Shown here: in pieces, positions 7,122-18,695 of the stretch
How the letters are laid out: every line of letters starts with the position of its first letter
Numbering within the stretch: position 1 is the stretch's first letter
DNA from: ZC4RG17 sp036380875
Lineage (GTDB): Bacteria; Actinomycetota; Acidimicrobiia; Spongiisociales; ZC4RG35
Reading direction: 5' to 3'
NCBI GenBank assembly: GCA_036380875.1
Contig: DASVDX010000035.1
Location: forward strand, 124,001 to 188,000
DNA length: 64,000 nucleotides
Position numbers and translations under genes: made by a program
The notes under the pieces: model-generated
What the model was told of the DNA's origin: nothing
Databases searched by the model: none
The model's input: only the letters and a program-made list of their open reading frames with translations

Positions 7122-8882
7122 TCAGCCCGCAGGAACGACGGAAACCGTGACGGCGGCGTCGGCGCAGAGGCCGCCTTCGTCGCAGACCCGATAGGTGAAG
7201 GTGTCGTCGCCGGAGAACCCTGGCGCGGGCCGATAGGTCGCCGTCGCCCGGTCGGAAACGACCCGCCCGTTGGACGGCTGGTCGATCGAGGCGACGCGCA
7301 GGGTGTCGCCGTCGGGGTCGGTGTCGTTGCGGAGAATGTCGATCACCACAGGGGTCTCGGCCCCGGTGCGGGCGGTGTCATCGGCGGCCACGGGAGCACG
7401 GTTCGAGCCCTCCACCCGGACTGTGACCACGGCGATGTCGCAGCTCCCGTCGGGGGTGCAGGCTCGGTATTCGAACCTGTCGGCGCCGGAGAAGCCCGGA
7501 GCGGGAGAGTAGAGGATCACGGAGGGACCCAGGAGATCGGCTCGTCCCGAGGACGGCGGGGACACGACGGCCTCGACGACCAGGTCGTCAGGTGTGTCGT
7601 TTTGGATCACGTCGAGGGCGACCGGGACGCCTTCGCTCGTGGAAGCGCTGTCGTGGTAGGCGTCGGCCGCGCTCGCCGGGTCGGCCATGGCCACCACCGC
7701 GGTCCCATCCGAGTCGACAGCCGCACTGGGCGTCGGGAACCCTGTCGGCTCGGCAGTGGCTTGGGGACTCATCGCCCCGGCGGCGGCAGGGGAGAAGGGC
7801 AGGCTGGCCAACCCGCCCAGCAACGAGACGGTGGCCATCGCCGCCGCGCTCGTGACCGTGACGAAATCTCGTCCGAGGCGGTCGAGGAAGAACGGGATCT
7901 GGCCCAGCCATGCCACCGGCCCCATCGACCAGCGCAGGCGCCCCAGCGACACGTTCATGAGGGCCCGGGCCACCGCCGGGTCGAACTGCTTGCCGGCCAT
8001 CCGGGCGATCTCCCGGCGGGCCTCCTCGGGGCCCTTCGCCGCCTGATAGGGGCGGCCCGTCGTCATCACGTCGAAGGCGTCGGCCACGGCGACGATGCGG
8101 GCGCCGAGCGATATCTGCTCGCCGCGCAGGCCCCGCGGGTAGCCCGATCCGTCCCACCACTCGTGATGGTGCTCGATCGTCTGGGCCCACTCACCCAGCC
8201 ACGGGACGAGTGGCGCCGCCACCCGCATCCCGAGCAGCGGGTGCTGCTTGACGAGTTCCTTCTCGTCTGGATCCAGCGGCCCGGGTTTGTTGAGGATCTC
8301 GAGGGGCAGTTCGATCTTCCCGACGTCGTGGAGGAGAGCGGCCCAACGGAGTCGGTCACGGCCTTCCTGGGGGACTCCCATCTCGGCGGCGAGCACGTCG
8401 GCGTAGGCGCGGGTCCGCTCGCTGTGCCCCCGAAGACGGCGGTCGTAGTCGTTGATGGCGTTTGCCAACGAGATGATCAGCCCGGCGGCTTCGGTGAGGT
8501 CCGTGTCGCCGCGCTCGGCGGCGGCCACCCGGCGTCGAAGCTCGGGGATGTTGCTCGACCGGAGGGCGACCCGGAACCGGGACGGAGCGCGGTCGGGGAA
8601 CACCATCGTCATCTGCAACATGGCCGTCAGCGGCAGGAGGCGGCGGGCGAGCCGGTCGACGGCCAGCGCCGCGGCCGCCGAGGAGGCGACGAGGATCAGC
8701 CACCAGGCGACGATCTGCAGGGCCCCGCGGGGGACGAACAGGTTCGGGGCCAGCCACAACGACAAGCCGACCGCGGCACCGAGCGGGGCGAGGAAGATCA
8801 GCCCGCGCAAGAGCCAAGCGGCGATCGGACGGGATCGCCACCGGCCGGCATTCGGTCTCCGAGCGCTCCGGGGTGTGGCCAC
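7122..8882 (-). CDS. Membrane HD-GYP phosphodiesterase with extracytoplasmic Ig/cadherin-like repeats
   Basis: 586 residues, GTG start. Two hydrophobic segments near residues 23-45 and 56-76 are followed by an HD-GYP domain (about 145-315): HDVGKIELPLEILNKPG with His185-Asp186, and HHHEWWDGSGYP at 238-249, both complete, so c-di-GMP hydrolysis is expected. A third hydrophobic segment (about 340-365) leads to a Pro/Ala/Thr linker and two cadherin/tandem-95-like beta domains at about 404-490 and 497-584. Each has the IxxNDT and APGFSGxDxFxYRxC patterns and a close Cys pair. Topology would put the HD-GYP inside and the repeats outside. It follows aceE on the same strand with a 56-base gap. Confidence 0.85.
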   Translation of the reverse strand: MATPRSARRPNAGRWRSRPIAAWLLRGLIFLAPLGAAVGLSLWLAPNLFVPRGALQIVAWWLILVASSAAAALAVDRLARRLLPLTAMLQMTMVFPDRAPSRFRVALRSSNIPELRRRVAAAERGDTDLTEAAGLIISLANAINDYDRRLRGHSERTRAYADVLAAEMGVPQEGRDRLRWAALLHDVGKIELPLEILNKPGPLDPDEKELVKQHPLLGMRVAAPLVPWLGEWAQTIEHHHEWWDGSGYPRGLRGEQISLGARIVAVADAFDVMTTGRPYQAAKGPEEARREIARMAGKQFDPAVARALMNVSLGRLRWSMGPVAWLGQIPFFLDRLGRDFVTVTSAAAMATVSLLGGLASLPFSPAAAGAMSPQATAEPTGFPTPSAAVDSDGTAVVAMADPASAADAYHDSASTSEGVPVALDVIQNDTPDDLVVEAVVSPPSSGRADLLGPSVILYSPAPGFSGADRFEYRACTPDGSCDIAVVTVRVEGSNRAPVAADDTARTGAETPVVIDILRNDTDPDGDTLRVASIDQPSNGRVVSDRATATYRPAPGFSGDDTFTYRVCDEGGLCADAAVTVSVVPAG

Positions 8883-8938
8883 CGACCAACTAGTCGGCCT
8901 CAGCCCGGGGGTTTCAAGTGCCGATCAGGCGGCCGCGA

Positions 8939-11662
<2,724 letters not shown>

Positions 11663-11731
11663 ACCTCTGAGCCTACCGCCTGGCGAGGTCAACGGTACGA
11701 GAGCGCCGGGAGGGTCACCGGTGAGAGTGAC

Positions 11732-11757
11732 GCAAAGTACTTTACACCGCAAAGTGA
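11732..11757 (+). promoter_or_regulatory. Dyad operator overlapping a promoter
   Basis: GCAAAGTACTTTAC (11732-11745) is a dyad with 13 of 14 symmetric positions, centred on AAAGTACTTT. A second partial site, GCAAAGTGACC, begins at 11749. The dyad overlaps the -35 element TTTACA (11741-11746). The likely ligand is the small winged-helix regulator encoded in the same operon at 12319, giving autorepression; this is inference. Confidence 0.65.
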
Positions 11758-11769
11758 CCGTCTTACCCT
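11741..11769 (+). promoter_or_regulatory. Sigma70-type promoter, probably leaderless
   Basis: TTTACA (11741-11746), a 17-base spacer and TACCCT (11764-11769) form a good promoter. The expected +1 falls at about 11776-11777, which is the ATG of the first operon gene, so the message is probably leaderless; no Shine-Dalgarno sequence is present. The operator overlaps the -35. Confidence 0.6.
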
Positions 11770-11776
11770 TCAGCGC

Positions 11777-12322
11777 ATGGACTCGACCACCCTCCGTCCC
11801 GAGGACGCCCGCCTGCTCCTCGCCGAGATCGAGCGGGCACGCCGAGCCACCCGTTATCGCATCGGGCAGTACAGCTGGATCTCGTTTGCGATCTGGGCCA
11901 CCGTTTTCGCAGGAGCAGCCATCGTCGGCCCTCGCCTCGTCTTGTACTGGGTCGTGGCCGTGCCGGTCGCCCTGGCGCTGACCGCCGCCTCCGACATGTT
12001 GCTGTCCGAGGCCCGTACAGCCCGGCGGGCGGATTGGCGCTACTGGGCAATCGGCGCGGCCATCTCCATCGCTAACTTCGGCGGAGGATGGCTGTTCACC
12101 TTCTCGTTCCTGGCGGCTTGGACATGGTTCGTGCTCGGCATGGGCTTTGCCGGATTCGCCTGGCTCGACCACCATCGCGGCGCCGCCCTGGCACTGGTCG
12201 GCATGGCACTCCTGGCCTTGTTTTCTCTCGGACTCGACATCGACCCCGAAACCGTCTACCGGGCCCTGGCTGGCGTGTTCGCCGCCGGGACCGCCGCCTG
12301 CGCCAGGGGGATGAAGCCATGA
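11777..12322 (+). CDS. Unknown multi-pass membrane protein of a regulated ABC operon
   Basis: 181 residues. The first 30 or so are charged (LRPEDARLLLAEIERARRATRYR). Five or six hydrophobic segments follow, including YSWISFAIWATVFAGAAIVG, LVLYWVVAVPVALALTA and YWAIGAAISIANFGGGWLFT. I do not recognise a named family, though short membrane proteins of this kind often precede small winged-helix regulators in actinobacterial operons. The ATG is fixed by the promoter immediately upstream, and the stop overlaps the regulator start (ATGA). A partner or sensor for the regulator or exporter is plausible. Confidence 0.7.
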   Translation: MDSTTLRPEDARLLLAEIERARRATRYRIGQYSWISFAIWATVFAGAAIVGPRLVLYWVVAVPVALALTAASDMLLSEARTARRADWRYWAIGAAISIANFGGGWLFTFSFLAAWTWFVLGMGFAGFAWLDHHRGAALALVGMALLALFSLGLDIDPETVYRALAGVFAAGTAACARGMKP

Positions 12323-12639
12323 CCGAGAAGACCGACGCCCACCCCATCGTCCAACTCGACGAGGTCGTGCACCAACGAGTCCGGCTCGGGATCCTGGCGG
12401 TGCTCTCCGAAGCCGAGAAGGTGGACTTCACCCATCTTCGTGACGTCCTCGGTGTGACGGACGGCAACCTGAGCCGCCACCTGTCGGTCCTCCACGAAGC
12501 GGGTTATGTCGAAACTCACAAGACATTCGAGGGCCGCCGCCCCCGAACGTGGATAGTCGCCACCAGGCTCGGCCGACGAGCGCTGGCCGACCATCTGGCG
12601 GCACTGAGAGACCTCATCGCACAGGTAGGTGAGCCGTGA
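12319..12639 (+). CDS. Small winged-helix transcriptional regulator (ArsR/MarR-like)
   Basis: 106 residues, a single winged-helix domain. VRLGILAVLSEAEKVDFTHL, then VTDGNLSRHLSVLHEAGYVE as recognition helix, and a wing with THKTFEGRRPRTW match the short one-domain regulators (HTH_34 type). No ligand domain is present. It is embedded in the operon by 4-base overlaps on both sides and probably binds the AAAGTACTTT dyad at the operon promoter. The signal it senses is unknown. Confidence 0.82.
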   Translation: MTEKTDAHPIVQLDEVVHQRVRLGILAVLSEAEKVDFTHLRDVLGVTDGNLSRHLSVLHEAGYVETHKTFEGRRPRTWIVATRLGRRALADHLAALRDLIAQVGEP

Positions 12640-13574
12640 GCAACGTCCTCGTAGTCGAAGATCTCGCCCGCTCGTTCGGCGATCTGGTCGCCGTCGACGG
12701 GGTCTCGTTGACGATCAGCCCAGGCGAGACCTACGGGCTTCTCGGGCCCAACGGCGCCGGCAAGACGACGACGATCTCCATGATCGCCGGTCTCCTGCGG
12801 CCCGACCGCGGGCGAATCGAGGTATTGGGGCGACAGATGAGCGCCTCGAACCTGGAAGCCAAGTCGCTCGTGGGCCTGGTGCCCCAGGAGATCGCCATCT
12901 ACCCGGACCTCACCGGCGAGGAGAACCTCCGGTTCTTCGGTCGGCTGTACGGCATGGGCGGGCCCGAGTTGGCGAAGCGGATCGACGAGGTGCTCGCCAT
13001 CGTCGGTCTCGAAGCCCGGAGAGACGACAAGACCTCCGAGTACTCGGGCGGCATGAAGCGACGGCTCAACATCGCCATCGGCCTGCTCCACCGACCTCAA
13101 CTCCTGATCCTCGACGAGCCGACGGTGGGCGTCGACCCCCAGTCCCGCAATTCGATCCTCGAGTCGGTCGAAGCGCTGGCCAGCGAGGGCATGTCGGTCC
13201 TCTACACCACCCACTACATGGAGGAGGCCGAGAGGCTGTGTGACCGGGTCGGGATCATCGACGAAGGCCGGCTCGTCGCCGAAGGGACCCGCCGCGAACT
13301 GGTGGCGCAGGTCGGGCAGCTGGACCGCGTCGAGCTGCGGGGACGCGACGGCATCGAGGCGGCCGCGGCGGCCGTGCGGGCGGTGGAAGGGGTGAGTGAA
13401 GCGGCGGTTGGAGACAGCACGCTCAGCGTCCTCGCCACCGAGGCTTCTTCGGTCCTGCCTGCCCTGCTCTCGGCGGCAGGGTCGGCGGGTATGACGGTGA
13501 CCGGCGTGGAGGTGCAAGAGCCGGACCTCGAGGCGGTCTTCCTCCACCTCACCGGGAAGGCGTTGCGAGACTGA
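12636..13574 (+). CDS. ABC transporter ATP-binding protein (ABC-2 exporter type)
   Basis: 312 residues, GTG start overlapping the regulator stop (GTGA). The Walker A motif GPNGAGKTTT, signature YSGGMKRRL and Walker B LLILDEPTVGVDP are intact, and a DrrA/CcmA-type C-terminal extension of about 90 residues follows. It powers the two ABC-2 permeases encoded next. Export of a drug-like molecule, lipid or polysaccharide is possible; substrate cannot be told. Its stop overlaps the permease start (TGATG). Confidence 0.93.
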   Translation: MSNVLVVEDLARSFGDLVAVDGVSLTISPGETYGLLGPNGAGKTTTISMIAGLLRPDRGRIEVLGRQMSASNLEAKSLVGLVPQEIAIYPDLTGEENLRFFGRLYGMGGPELAKRIDEVLAIVGLEARRDDKTSEYSGGMKRRLNIAIGLLHRPQLLILDEPTVGVDPQSRNSILESVEALASEGMSVLYTTHYMEEAERLCDRVGIIDEGRLVAEGTRRELVAQVGQLDRVELRGRDGIEAAAAAVRAVEGVSEAAVGDSTLSVLATEASSVLPALLSAAGSAGMTVTGVEVQEPDLEAVFLHLTGKALRD

Positions 13575-14746
13575 TGAGAGCTGCGTGGCGGATAACTGCC
13601 AAAGACCTGCGCCTCCGGCTCCGGGACCGGTCGGCTTTCATCCTCGGCATAGTCGCCCCGTTGGTGCTGGCGTTCGTCTTCAACGCCGTCTTCGGCGGAG
13701 CGTTCGGCGAGGACGCCATCGCCACGGTCGGCTTCGTCGATGAGGACGGCGGCGGGGTCGCGGCTGGGTTCGCCGAGGCTCTGGCCGCCATCTCGGAGGA
13801 AGGGATCATCGAAGTCGAGGAGTTCCCCGATGCCGACACCCTCAGCACCCGAATCGACGAGGGCGACCTTGGGGCGGGGATCGTCGTGCCGTCGGGCCTG
13901 ACCGATCGAGTCCTGGCGGGGGAACCGGCCACGCTCCGGGTCGTGGCGTCGGTCGACTCTCCCACCACGAGGAACATCGCCGAGAGCATCGCTTCCGCCT
14001 TCGCCAACGGGGTCGCCGACACGCAGCGAGCGGTCGGTGCCGTGTTGGCGGGAGGCCAGGTCGACCCCGATCTCGTTTCCCAGGTGGTGGCGGCCGCGGG
14101 AGAAACCGAGCCTCTGGTGACCATCGGGCCCATCGAGGCGGCCAACCGGGTGCTCGACCCTGCCACGTTCTTCTCTGCCTCGATGGCGGTGTTCTTCCTC
14201 TTCTTCCTGGTCCAGTTCGGCGTGATGGGTCTCCTCGAGGAACAGCAGGACGGGACACTCGCCCGGCTAGAGGCGGCTCCGATCCCGCGGTGGGCCATCC
14301 CGCTGGGCAAGGCCCAAACCAGCTTCCTGCTCGGCTTGATCGCCCTCACGGTGCTGGCGGTGGCCACGACGCTCCTCTTGGGGGCGAACTGGGGCGACCC
14401 GTTGGCGTTGGCGGTCCTGTTCGTCGCCGTGACCCTGGCGGCGACGTCGCTCGTCGGGGTGGTGGCGGCGTTCGCTCGCACAGTCGATGGAGCTGGAAAC
14501 CTCGTGGCGATCATCGCCGTGGGCATGGGAATGATCGGCGGGACTTTCTTCCCCATTGCCGGCGGCAATCGCGCCCTGGAGATGGCCTCCTTCGCCACAC
14601 CCCATGCCTGGTTCATGCGGGCCCTGGGAGACCTCCAAGCCGGTGGGGGGCTCGGGCCCATAGCCCCCTCGCTGGCGGCGCTGGCCGTGTTCGCCGTCGT
14701 CATCGGCGGGCTGGCCCTCGTGGTGTTGCGGAGGCGATTCGGATGA
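13574..14746 (+). CDS. ABC-2 type permease, first subunit
   Basis: 390 residues. One N-terminal membrane helix (SAFILGIVAPLVLAFVFNAVFG) is followed by a large external domain of about 150 residues and five more hydrophobic segments from about residue 195 to the end, the usual ABC-2 membrane topology. It overlaps the ATPase gene by 1 base and the second permease by 4 bases, so a heterodimeric permease is expected. The external domain resembles that of YhgE/LinL-type exporters only in layout. Confidence 0.88.
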   Translation: MRAAWRITAKDLRLRLRDRSAFILGIVAPLVLAFVFNAVFGGAFGEDAIATVGFVDEDGGGVAAGFAEALAAISEEGIIEVEEFPDADTLSTRIDEGDLGAGIVVPSGLTDRVLAGEPATLRVVASVDSPTTRNIAESIASAFANGVADTQRAVGAVLAGGQVDPDLVSQVVAAAGETEPLVTIGPIEAANRVLDPATFFSASMAVFFLFFLVQFGVMGLLEEQQDGTLARLEAAPIPRWAIPLGKAQTSFLLGLIALTVLAVATTLLLGANWGDPLALAVLFVAVTLAATSLVGVVAAFARTVDGAGNLVAIIAVGMGMIGGTFFPIAGGNRALEMASFATPHAWFMRALGDLQAGGGLGPIAPSLAALAVFAVVIGGLALVVLRRRFG

Positions 14747-15885
14747 AGGTGCTCTACATCGGGCTCGTCGGGCTCCTGCGCATGCTGCGGGAGCGCTCGA
14801 ACATCTTCTTCGTCTTCATCTTCCCGCTGGCTGTCATCCTCGTCGTCGGGGCCCAATTCGGCTCCGGGGGCGGTCAGGCGGTGGTGGTCAGCCACGACGG
14901 CGGCCCGCTGGCGGGAGCGATCGTCGAGCGTTTGGCCGACGAGGTGCTCGTCAGGGAAGCCGCGTCGGAGGCCGATGTCGTCGATGCCGTCGAGAGGGGC
15001 GCCGCCTCGGCGGGGATCGTGATTCCCGACGGGTTCGATGCCGCCGTTTCGTCCGGTGAGTCGGCGCAGATCGGGTTCGTCAACCGCCCCGACGAACCGG
15101 GGACGCTGCAGCCGATCCTCCAGGCAGCCGTCGCCGACGTGACGGCCGACTACCGCGTGGCGGCGATCGTGGCCGAGCAAACAGGGGAGGACTTTTCGGC
15201 GGCGCTCGACATGGTGGCTCCTGTCGAAGCCGCCGGGATCGAAGTCGAGAGGGAAGTCGTGGGGGAGTCGCTGTTCGGCGAAGGCGTCGGCCAGTACGAC
15301 GTCGGGGCGGCCGGCATGGTCGTCATGTTCGTGTTCCTGACCGCTCTCACCGGATCGGCGGTGCTGATCCAGAACCGACAGCTGGGGATCACTCACCGGA
15401 TGCTGTCGACACCCACCTCGACCTCCACCGTGATCGCCGGGGAGGGCACCGCCCGCTTCCTCAACGGCCTGTTCCAGGGGGTCTACATCGTCGTCTTCAC
15501 CCTGATCCTCTTCCAGGTCGACTGGGGCAACCCGCTGGGAGGGATACTCATCCTGGTGACCCTCTCGGCCGCCGGGGCAGGAGCGGCGATGCTGCTCGGA
15601 ACCCTGTTCCGCAACCCCGAGCAGGCGGCGGGGATCTCCGTGATGGCGAGCATCGGCTTGGCGGCCCTCGGCGGGTGCATGCTGCCGCTCGAGCTGTTTT
15701 CGCCCACGCTCAAGACGATCGCCCACGTAACTCCCCACGCCTGGGCGATCGACGGCTTCGCCGACCTCATCTACCGCGGCGGCTCCCTCGTCGACGTGCT
15801 GCCCGAAGTGGGCGTTCTGACGCTCTACGCCGCGGTGCTGATCCTCCTCGCCAGCCGGCGCCTGCGGGCAGTCATCAGGGCCTGA
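14743..15885 (+). CDS. ABC-2 type permease, second subunit
   Basis: 380 residues with the same layout as the preceding permease: an N-terminal helix (NIFFVFIFPLAVILVVGAQFG), an external domain to about residue 185 and five or six C-terminal helices. The ATG at 14743 overlaps the stop of subunit one; the frame upstream has no coding sense. Its last 11 bases overlap the end of the convergent plsB gene. It completes a five-gene operon of membrane protein, regulator, ATPase and two permeases. Confidence 0.88.
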   Translation: MKVLYIGLVGLLRMLRERSNIFFVFIFPLAVILVVGAQFGSGGGQAVVVSHDGGPLAGAIVERLADEVLVREAASEADVVDAVERGAASAGIVIPDGFDAAVSSGESAQIGFVNRPDEPGTLQPILQAAVADVTADYRVAAIVAEQTGEDFSAALDMVAPVEAAGIEVEREVVGESLFGEGVGQYDVGAAGMVVMFVFLTALTGSAVLIQNRQLGITHRMLSTPTSTSTVIAGEGTARFLNGLFQGVYIVVFTLILFQVDWGNPLGGILILVTLSAAGAGAAMLLGTLFRNPEQAAGISVMASIGLAALGGCMLPLELFSPTLKTIAHVTPHAWAIDGFADLIYRGGSLVDVLPEVGVLTLYAAVLILLASRRLRAVIRA

Positions 15886-18157
15886 GAGCCGAGAGGTCGT
15901 CGGCCATGCCCGGGGCGTAGGCCGTCAGCCGCAGGCGCTCGACCTCGCGCGCGAACTCCTGGCGTCTTTCGGCCACGCCCTCGCTGTCGTCCCAGAGATC
16001 CCGGTTGCGGACGAGGAGCACGGCTCCTTCGTAGAGGGCCTGGGAGACACCCTCGTCGCAGAAGATCCGCTGCTCGAGCCGGTACAGCGTGCCCCGATCG
16101 AGACAAGCGGAGAGGAAAGGCTTCTCCTCGGGCGTGCCTTCCGTGGCCACCAGCTGGTCGGCGACGACCTGGTAGGCCTCGAGGAACGGCAGCAGGGCGA
16201 AGTCGACCACCGAAGGCGACAGCTGGACGGGACGCCCGGTGCCGATCCGTTCCCGCCAGTCGGGCACCTCGGCGTCGAGCTCGTCGACGAGCGCCTTCTC
16301 GAACTCTTCTTTGGCGGCGAAATAGAACTCGAACTTGAGGAGGTCGCGGAGGGCCCACACGTCCTCCCAGAAGCCGTCGAGGTCTCGGGCCCGAAGCGCC
16401 ACCTCGGCGATGCCCCGGGGCACGAAATAGTGCACGACCGTGTTGGAGTAGTACGAGGACCGAAGCATCTGCTCGGCGTTCATCCAATACACGACCCGTT
16501 TGCCGACCTGGAGCCGGGTGACCAGCTTGTGGTCGATCATCAGGGCCAACGTCGCCGCCACTTCGGCTTCGTCGCGTGGGAGAGAGGAGACGGTGGTCGG
16601 GAGCCCTCGTTCGCTGATGTAGCGGACCAGTTGCCGGCAATCACCGGCGATGCTGGGCAGGTCCCGGGCGGCGCCCCGTCCGGCCAGCATCACCGTCGCC
16701 ACGAGGGCCGTGGGTGTGACCGGAGTCGCCATGCTGATCCGATGCATCACCTCGAAGGCCAGCTTCTGGACGTCGAGCTCGTCCCCTCCACCGATCGACT
16801 GGGCGACCGACACCGGCTCGGCGAATCGGATGTGGATGTCGCCGTAGCGGCGGCGCAACCCGCGGTAGAACTTGAGGGCCCAACCGAAGCTCTCCTTTTC
16901 TTTCGTCCCCCCAGTGGCCTCGGCCACATACGCCCCTACTTCGTGGATGTGGTCGTAGGCGATGGATACAGGGATGAGGTACACGTCGTCGGCGCGCCGG
17001 CGTTTGAGGGCCTCGACGACCCACGACAGGAGCCCATAGCGGGGCGGCCGCAGCTTGCCGGTGCGGGAGCGCCCGCCCTCCATGTACCACTCGAGAGGGA
17101 ACCGCCGCTCGACCAGGTAGTCGATGTAGGAGGTGAGGACGAACTTGTAGAGGTCGTTGCCCTTGAACGAACGTCGGATGAAGAACACACCGGTGCGGCG
17201 AACGAGGGGGCCGACCGGGAAAAAGTTCATGTTGATCCCGCCCGCCGTGTGATTGGGGGGCAGGTCGTTCTCCCAGAGGACGAACTGGAGCGAGAGGCGG
17301 TCGAAGTTGGACTTGTGCGAGGGCAGGAAGACGAGCGGGTGGTCCCGCCCGAGTTGGGCGACCTCCCGGATCGAGCGCGGGTCGTAGTGGATGGCTCCGT
17401 ACCCTTTGCGGATCACCCAGTGGATCAGGTTGGCGATGAGGTCGATCAGGAACGGGCTGTGAGTGGCGGCGATCTCCCTCAGGTAGTAGCGGCCGCGAGC
17501 GAGGGCGCGCCGGGGGGAGAGCCCGCGCCGTCCGCCCAACTCCACCACCCGGCCCTGGAAGGTGGGATCGCTGAGGATGTCTTCGGCGAGGAAACGTGGG
17601 ATCTTGTAGCGGTCGCCCCGTTCAGCTCTCTCGGCCCTGTCGAGGGCGAGCCATGCCCGACGGGTCACGAACGCGTCGAGGGGGCGGTGGTCGCCGGCAT
17701 GGGCCTCCACGAGTGACGAGGCGGAAGCACCCTCCCCGACGACGATCCGGACCCGGTCGGGGAAGAGGGTGAGAATCAGGTAGTCGCGGAGCCAGCGCGG
17801 GTCTCGTGGGTCCCCCAGCTTCAGCAGGTCGACCCACGAGACGGTGCGCCTTCCCTTCCTCTCGGCTGGCATCCACACGACACGGAGCGGGACGAACCAG
17901 GCCGCGGGGTCGTCGCGCACCCGGGATGCGAGGCGAAGGTCGGTGCGGCGCCGCCGGCGGATCCGCGACGACTCTATGTGGAGGACGTCGGCGTCGGGGG
18001 CGATGCGCCGGATCCAGCCGGCCAGCAGCTGCGTCTCGAGCTCCGTGGAGGCGTCGAGAAGGAACACGACGTGGTGACCGGCCGGGACCTCGGGTCGGGG
18101 CGGCTCGAGTGGCAGCCGCACACGTGAGATACCGAGCGCATCCGCCAGAAGCCGCAT
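15875..18157 (-). CDS. plsB: Glycerol-3-phosphate 1-O-acyltransferase, PlsB type
   Basis: 760 residues, membrane-associated. The acyltransferase core holds FLPSHKSNFDRLSL (catalytic His281-x4-Asp286), GVFFIRRSFKGND, YMEGGRSRTGK and VYLIPVSIAYDHIHE, i.e. motifs I-IV of the PlsB family. The N-terminal 200 residues and C-terminal 300 match PlsB2-type enzymes. It acylates sn-glycerol 3-phosphate from acyl-CoA or acyl-ACP, the first step of phospholipid synthesis. The start at 18157 is chosen because the longer frame would run into the divergent dtd promoter. It lies close to plsY, which catalyses the same step by another route. Confidence 0.92.
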   Translation of the reverse strand: MRLLADALGISRVRLPLEPPRPEVPAGHHVVFLLDASTELETQLLAGWIRRIAPDADVLHIESSRIRRRRRTDLRLASRVRDDPAAWFVPLRVVWMPAERKGRRTVSWVDLLKLGDPRDPRWLRDYLILTLFPDRVRIVVGEGASASSLVEAHAGDHRPLDAFVTRRAWLALDRAERAERGDRYKIPRFLAEDILSDPTFQGRVVELGGRRGLSPRRALARGRYYLREIAATHSPFLIDLIANLIHWVIRKGYGAIHYDPRSIREVAQLGRDHPLVFLPSHKSNFDRLSLQFVLWENDLPPNHTAGGINMNFFPVGPLVRRTGVFFIRRSFKGNDLYKFVLTSYIDYLVERRFPLEWYMEGGRSRTGKLRPPRYGLLSWVVEALKRRRADDVYLIPVSIAYDHIHEVGAYVAEATGGTKEKESFGWALKFYRGLRRRYGDIHIRFAEPVSVAQSIGGGDELDVQKLAFEVMHRISMATPVTPTALVATVMLAGRGAARDLPSIAGDCRQLVRYISERGLPTTVSSLPRDEAEVAATLALMIDHKLVTRLQVGKRVVYWMNAEQMLRSSYYSNTVVHYFVPRGIAEVALRARDLDGFWEDVWALRDLLKFEFYFAAKEEFEKALVDELDAEVPDWRERIGTGRPVQLSPSVVDFALLPFLEAYQVVADQLVATEGTPEEKPFLSACLDRGTLYRLEQRIFCDEGVSQALYEGAVLLVRNRDLWDDSEGVAERRQEFAREVERLRLTAYAPGMADDLSALRP

Positions 18158-18239
18158 CGACGTGATCGTACCGGCCGGTCGCCGCCCAGGTGGACGAGCC
18201 GCAGCCAGGGGACGGCTGGCGGTACGTAGCATGGGCGGG

Positions 18240-18695
18240 ATGCGTGCGGTCGTTCAGCGTGTCTCCCGGGGAGAGGTGCGAGTCGATGGCAGGGTCGTGG
18301 GCGCCATCGGCACGGGTCTCGTCGTCCTGATCGGAGTGACGTTCGGGGACCTGGAGGCCGACGCCCGGGCGCTGGCCGACAAGATCGCCGGTTTGCGGAT
18401 CTTCGCCGACGACCAAGGCGCGATGAACCTGTCGGTGACCGATGTCGGCGGGTCGGTCCTGGTGGTGAGCCAGTTCACCCTCTACGCAGATGCCCGCAAA
18501 GGTCGGCGGCCTTCTTTCACATCCGCCGCCCCTCCTGACATGGCCCGGGCGCTCATCGACGTCTTCGTCCGCCGACTCGAGGATGCTGGGCTGGTCGTCG
18601 CCACGGGGGAGTTCGGCGCCCTCATGGACGTGGACCTGACGAACCACGGTCCGGTCACGATCATCCTCGAGACGCAGAACGGTCGGCTGGTCTGA
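18240..18695 (+). CDS. dtd: D-aminoacyl-tRNA deacylase
   Basis: 151 residues, normal for DTD. It starts MRAVVQRVSRGEV, carries SQFTLYAD with the Ser-Gln-x-Thr catalytic pocket and ends with TNHGPVTIILE, corresponding to the Gly-x-Pro cross-subunit motif. It frees tRNA from wrongly attached D-amino acids and glycine. An ATG nine bases upstream (MGGM) is an alternative start. The last 35 bases overlap the convergent plsY gene. Confidence 0.93.
   Translation: MRAVVQRVSRGEVRVDGRVVGAIGTGLVVLIGVTFGDLEADARALADKIAGLRIFADDQGAMNLSVTDVGGSVLVVSQFTLYADARKGRRPSFTSAAPPDMARALIDVFVRRLEDAGLVVATGEFGALMDVDLTNHGPVTIILETQNGRLV

Noticed and set aside
13549..15738. Minus-strand open frame of 729 codons opposite the two permease genes
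   Set aside because: Low-complexity Ser/Thr/Arg/Ala composition and no homology; the plus-strand permeases have clear topology and coupled starts.
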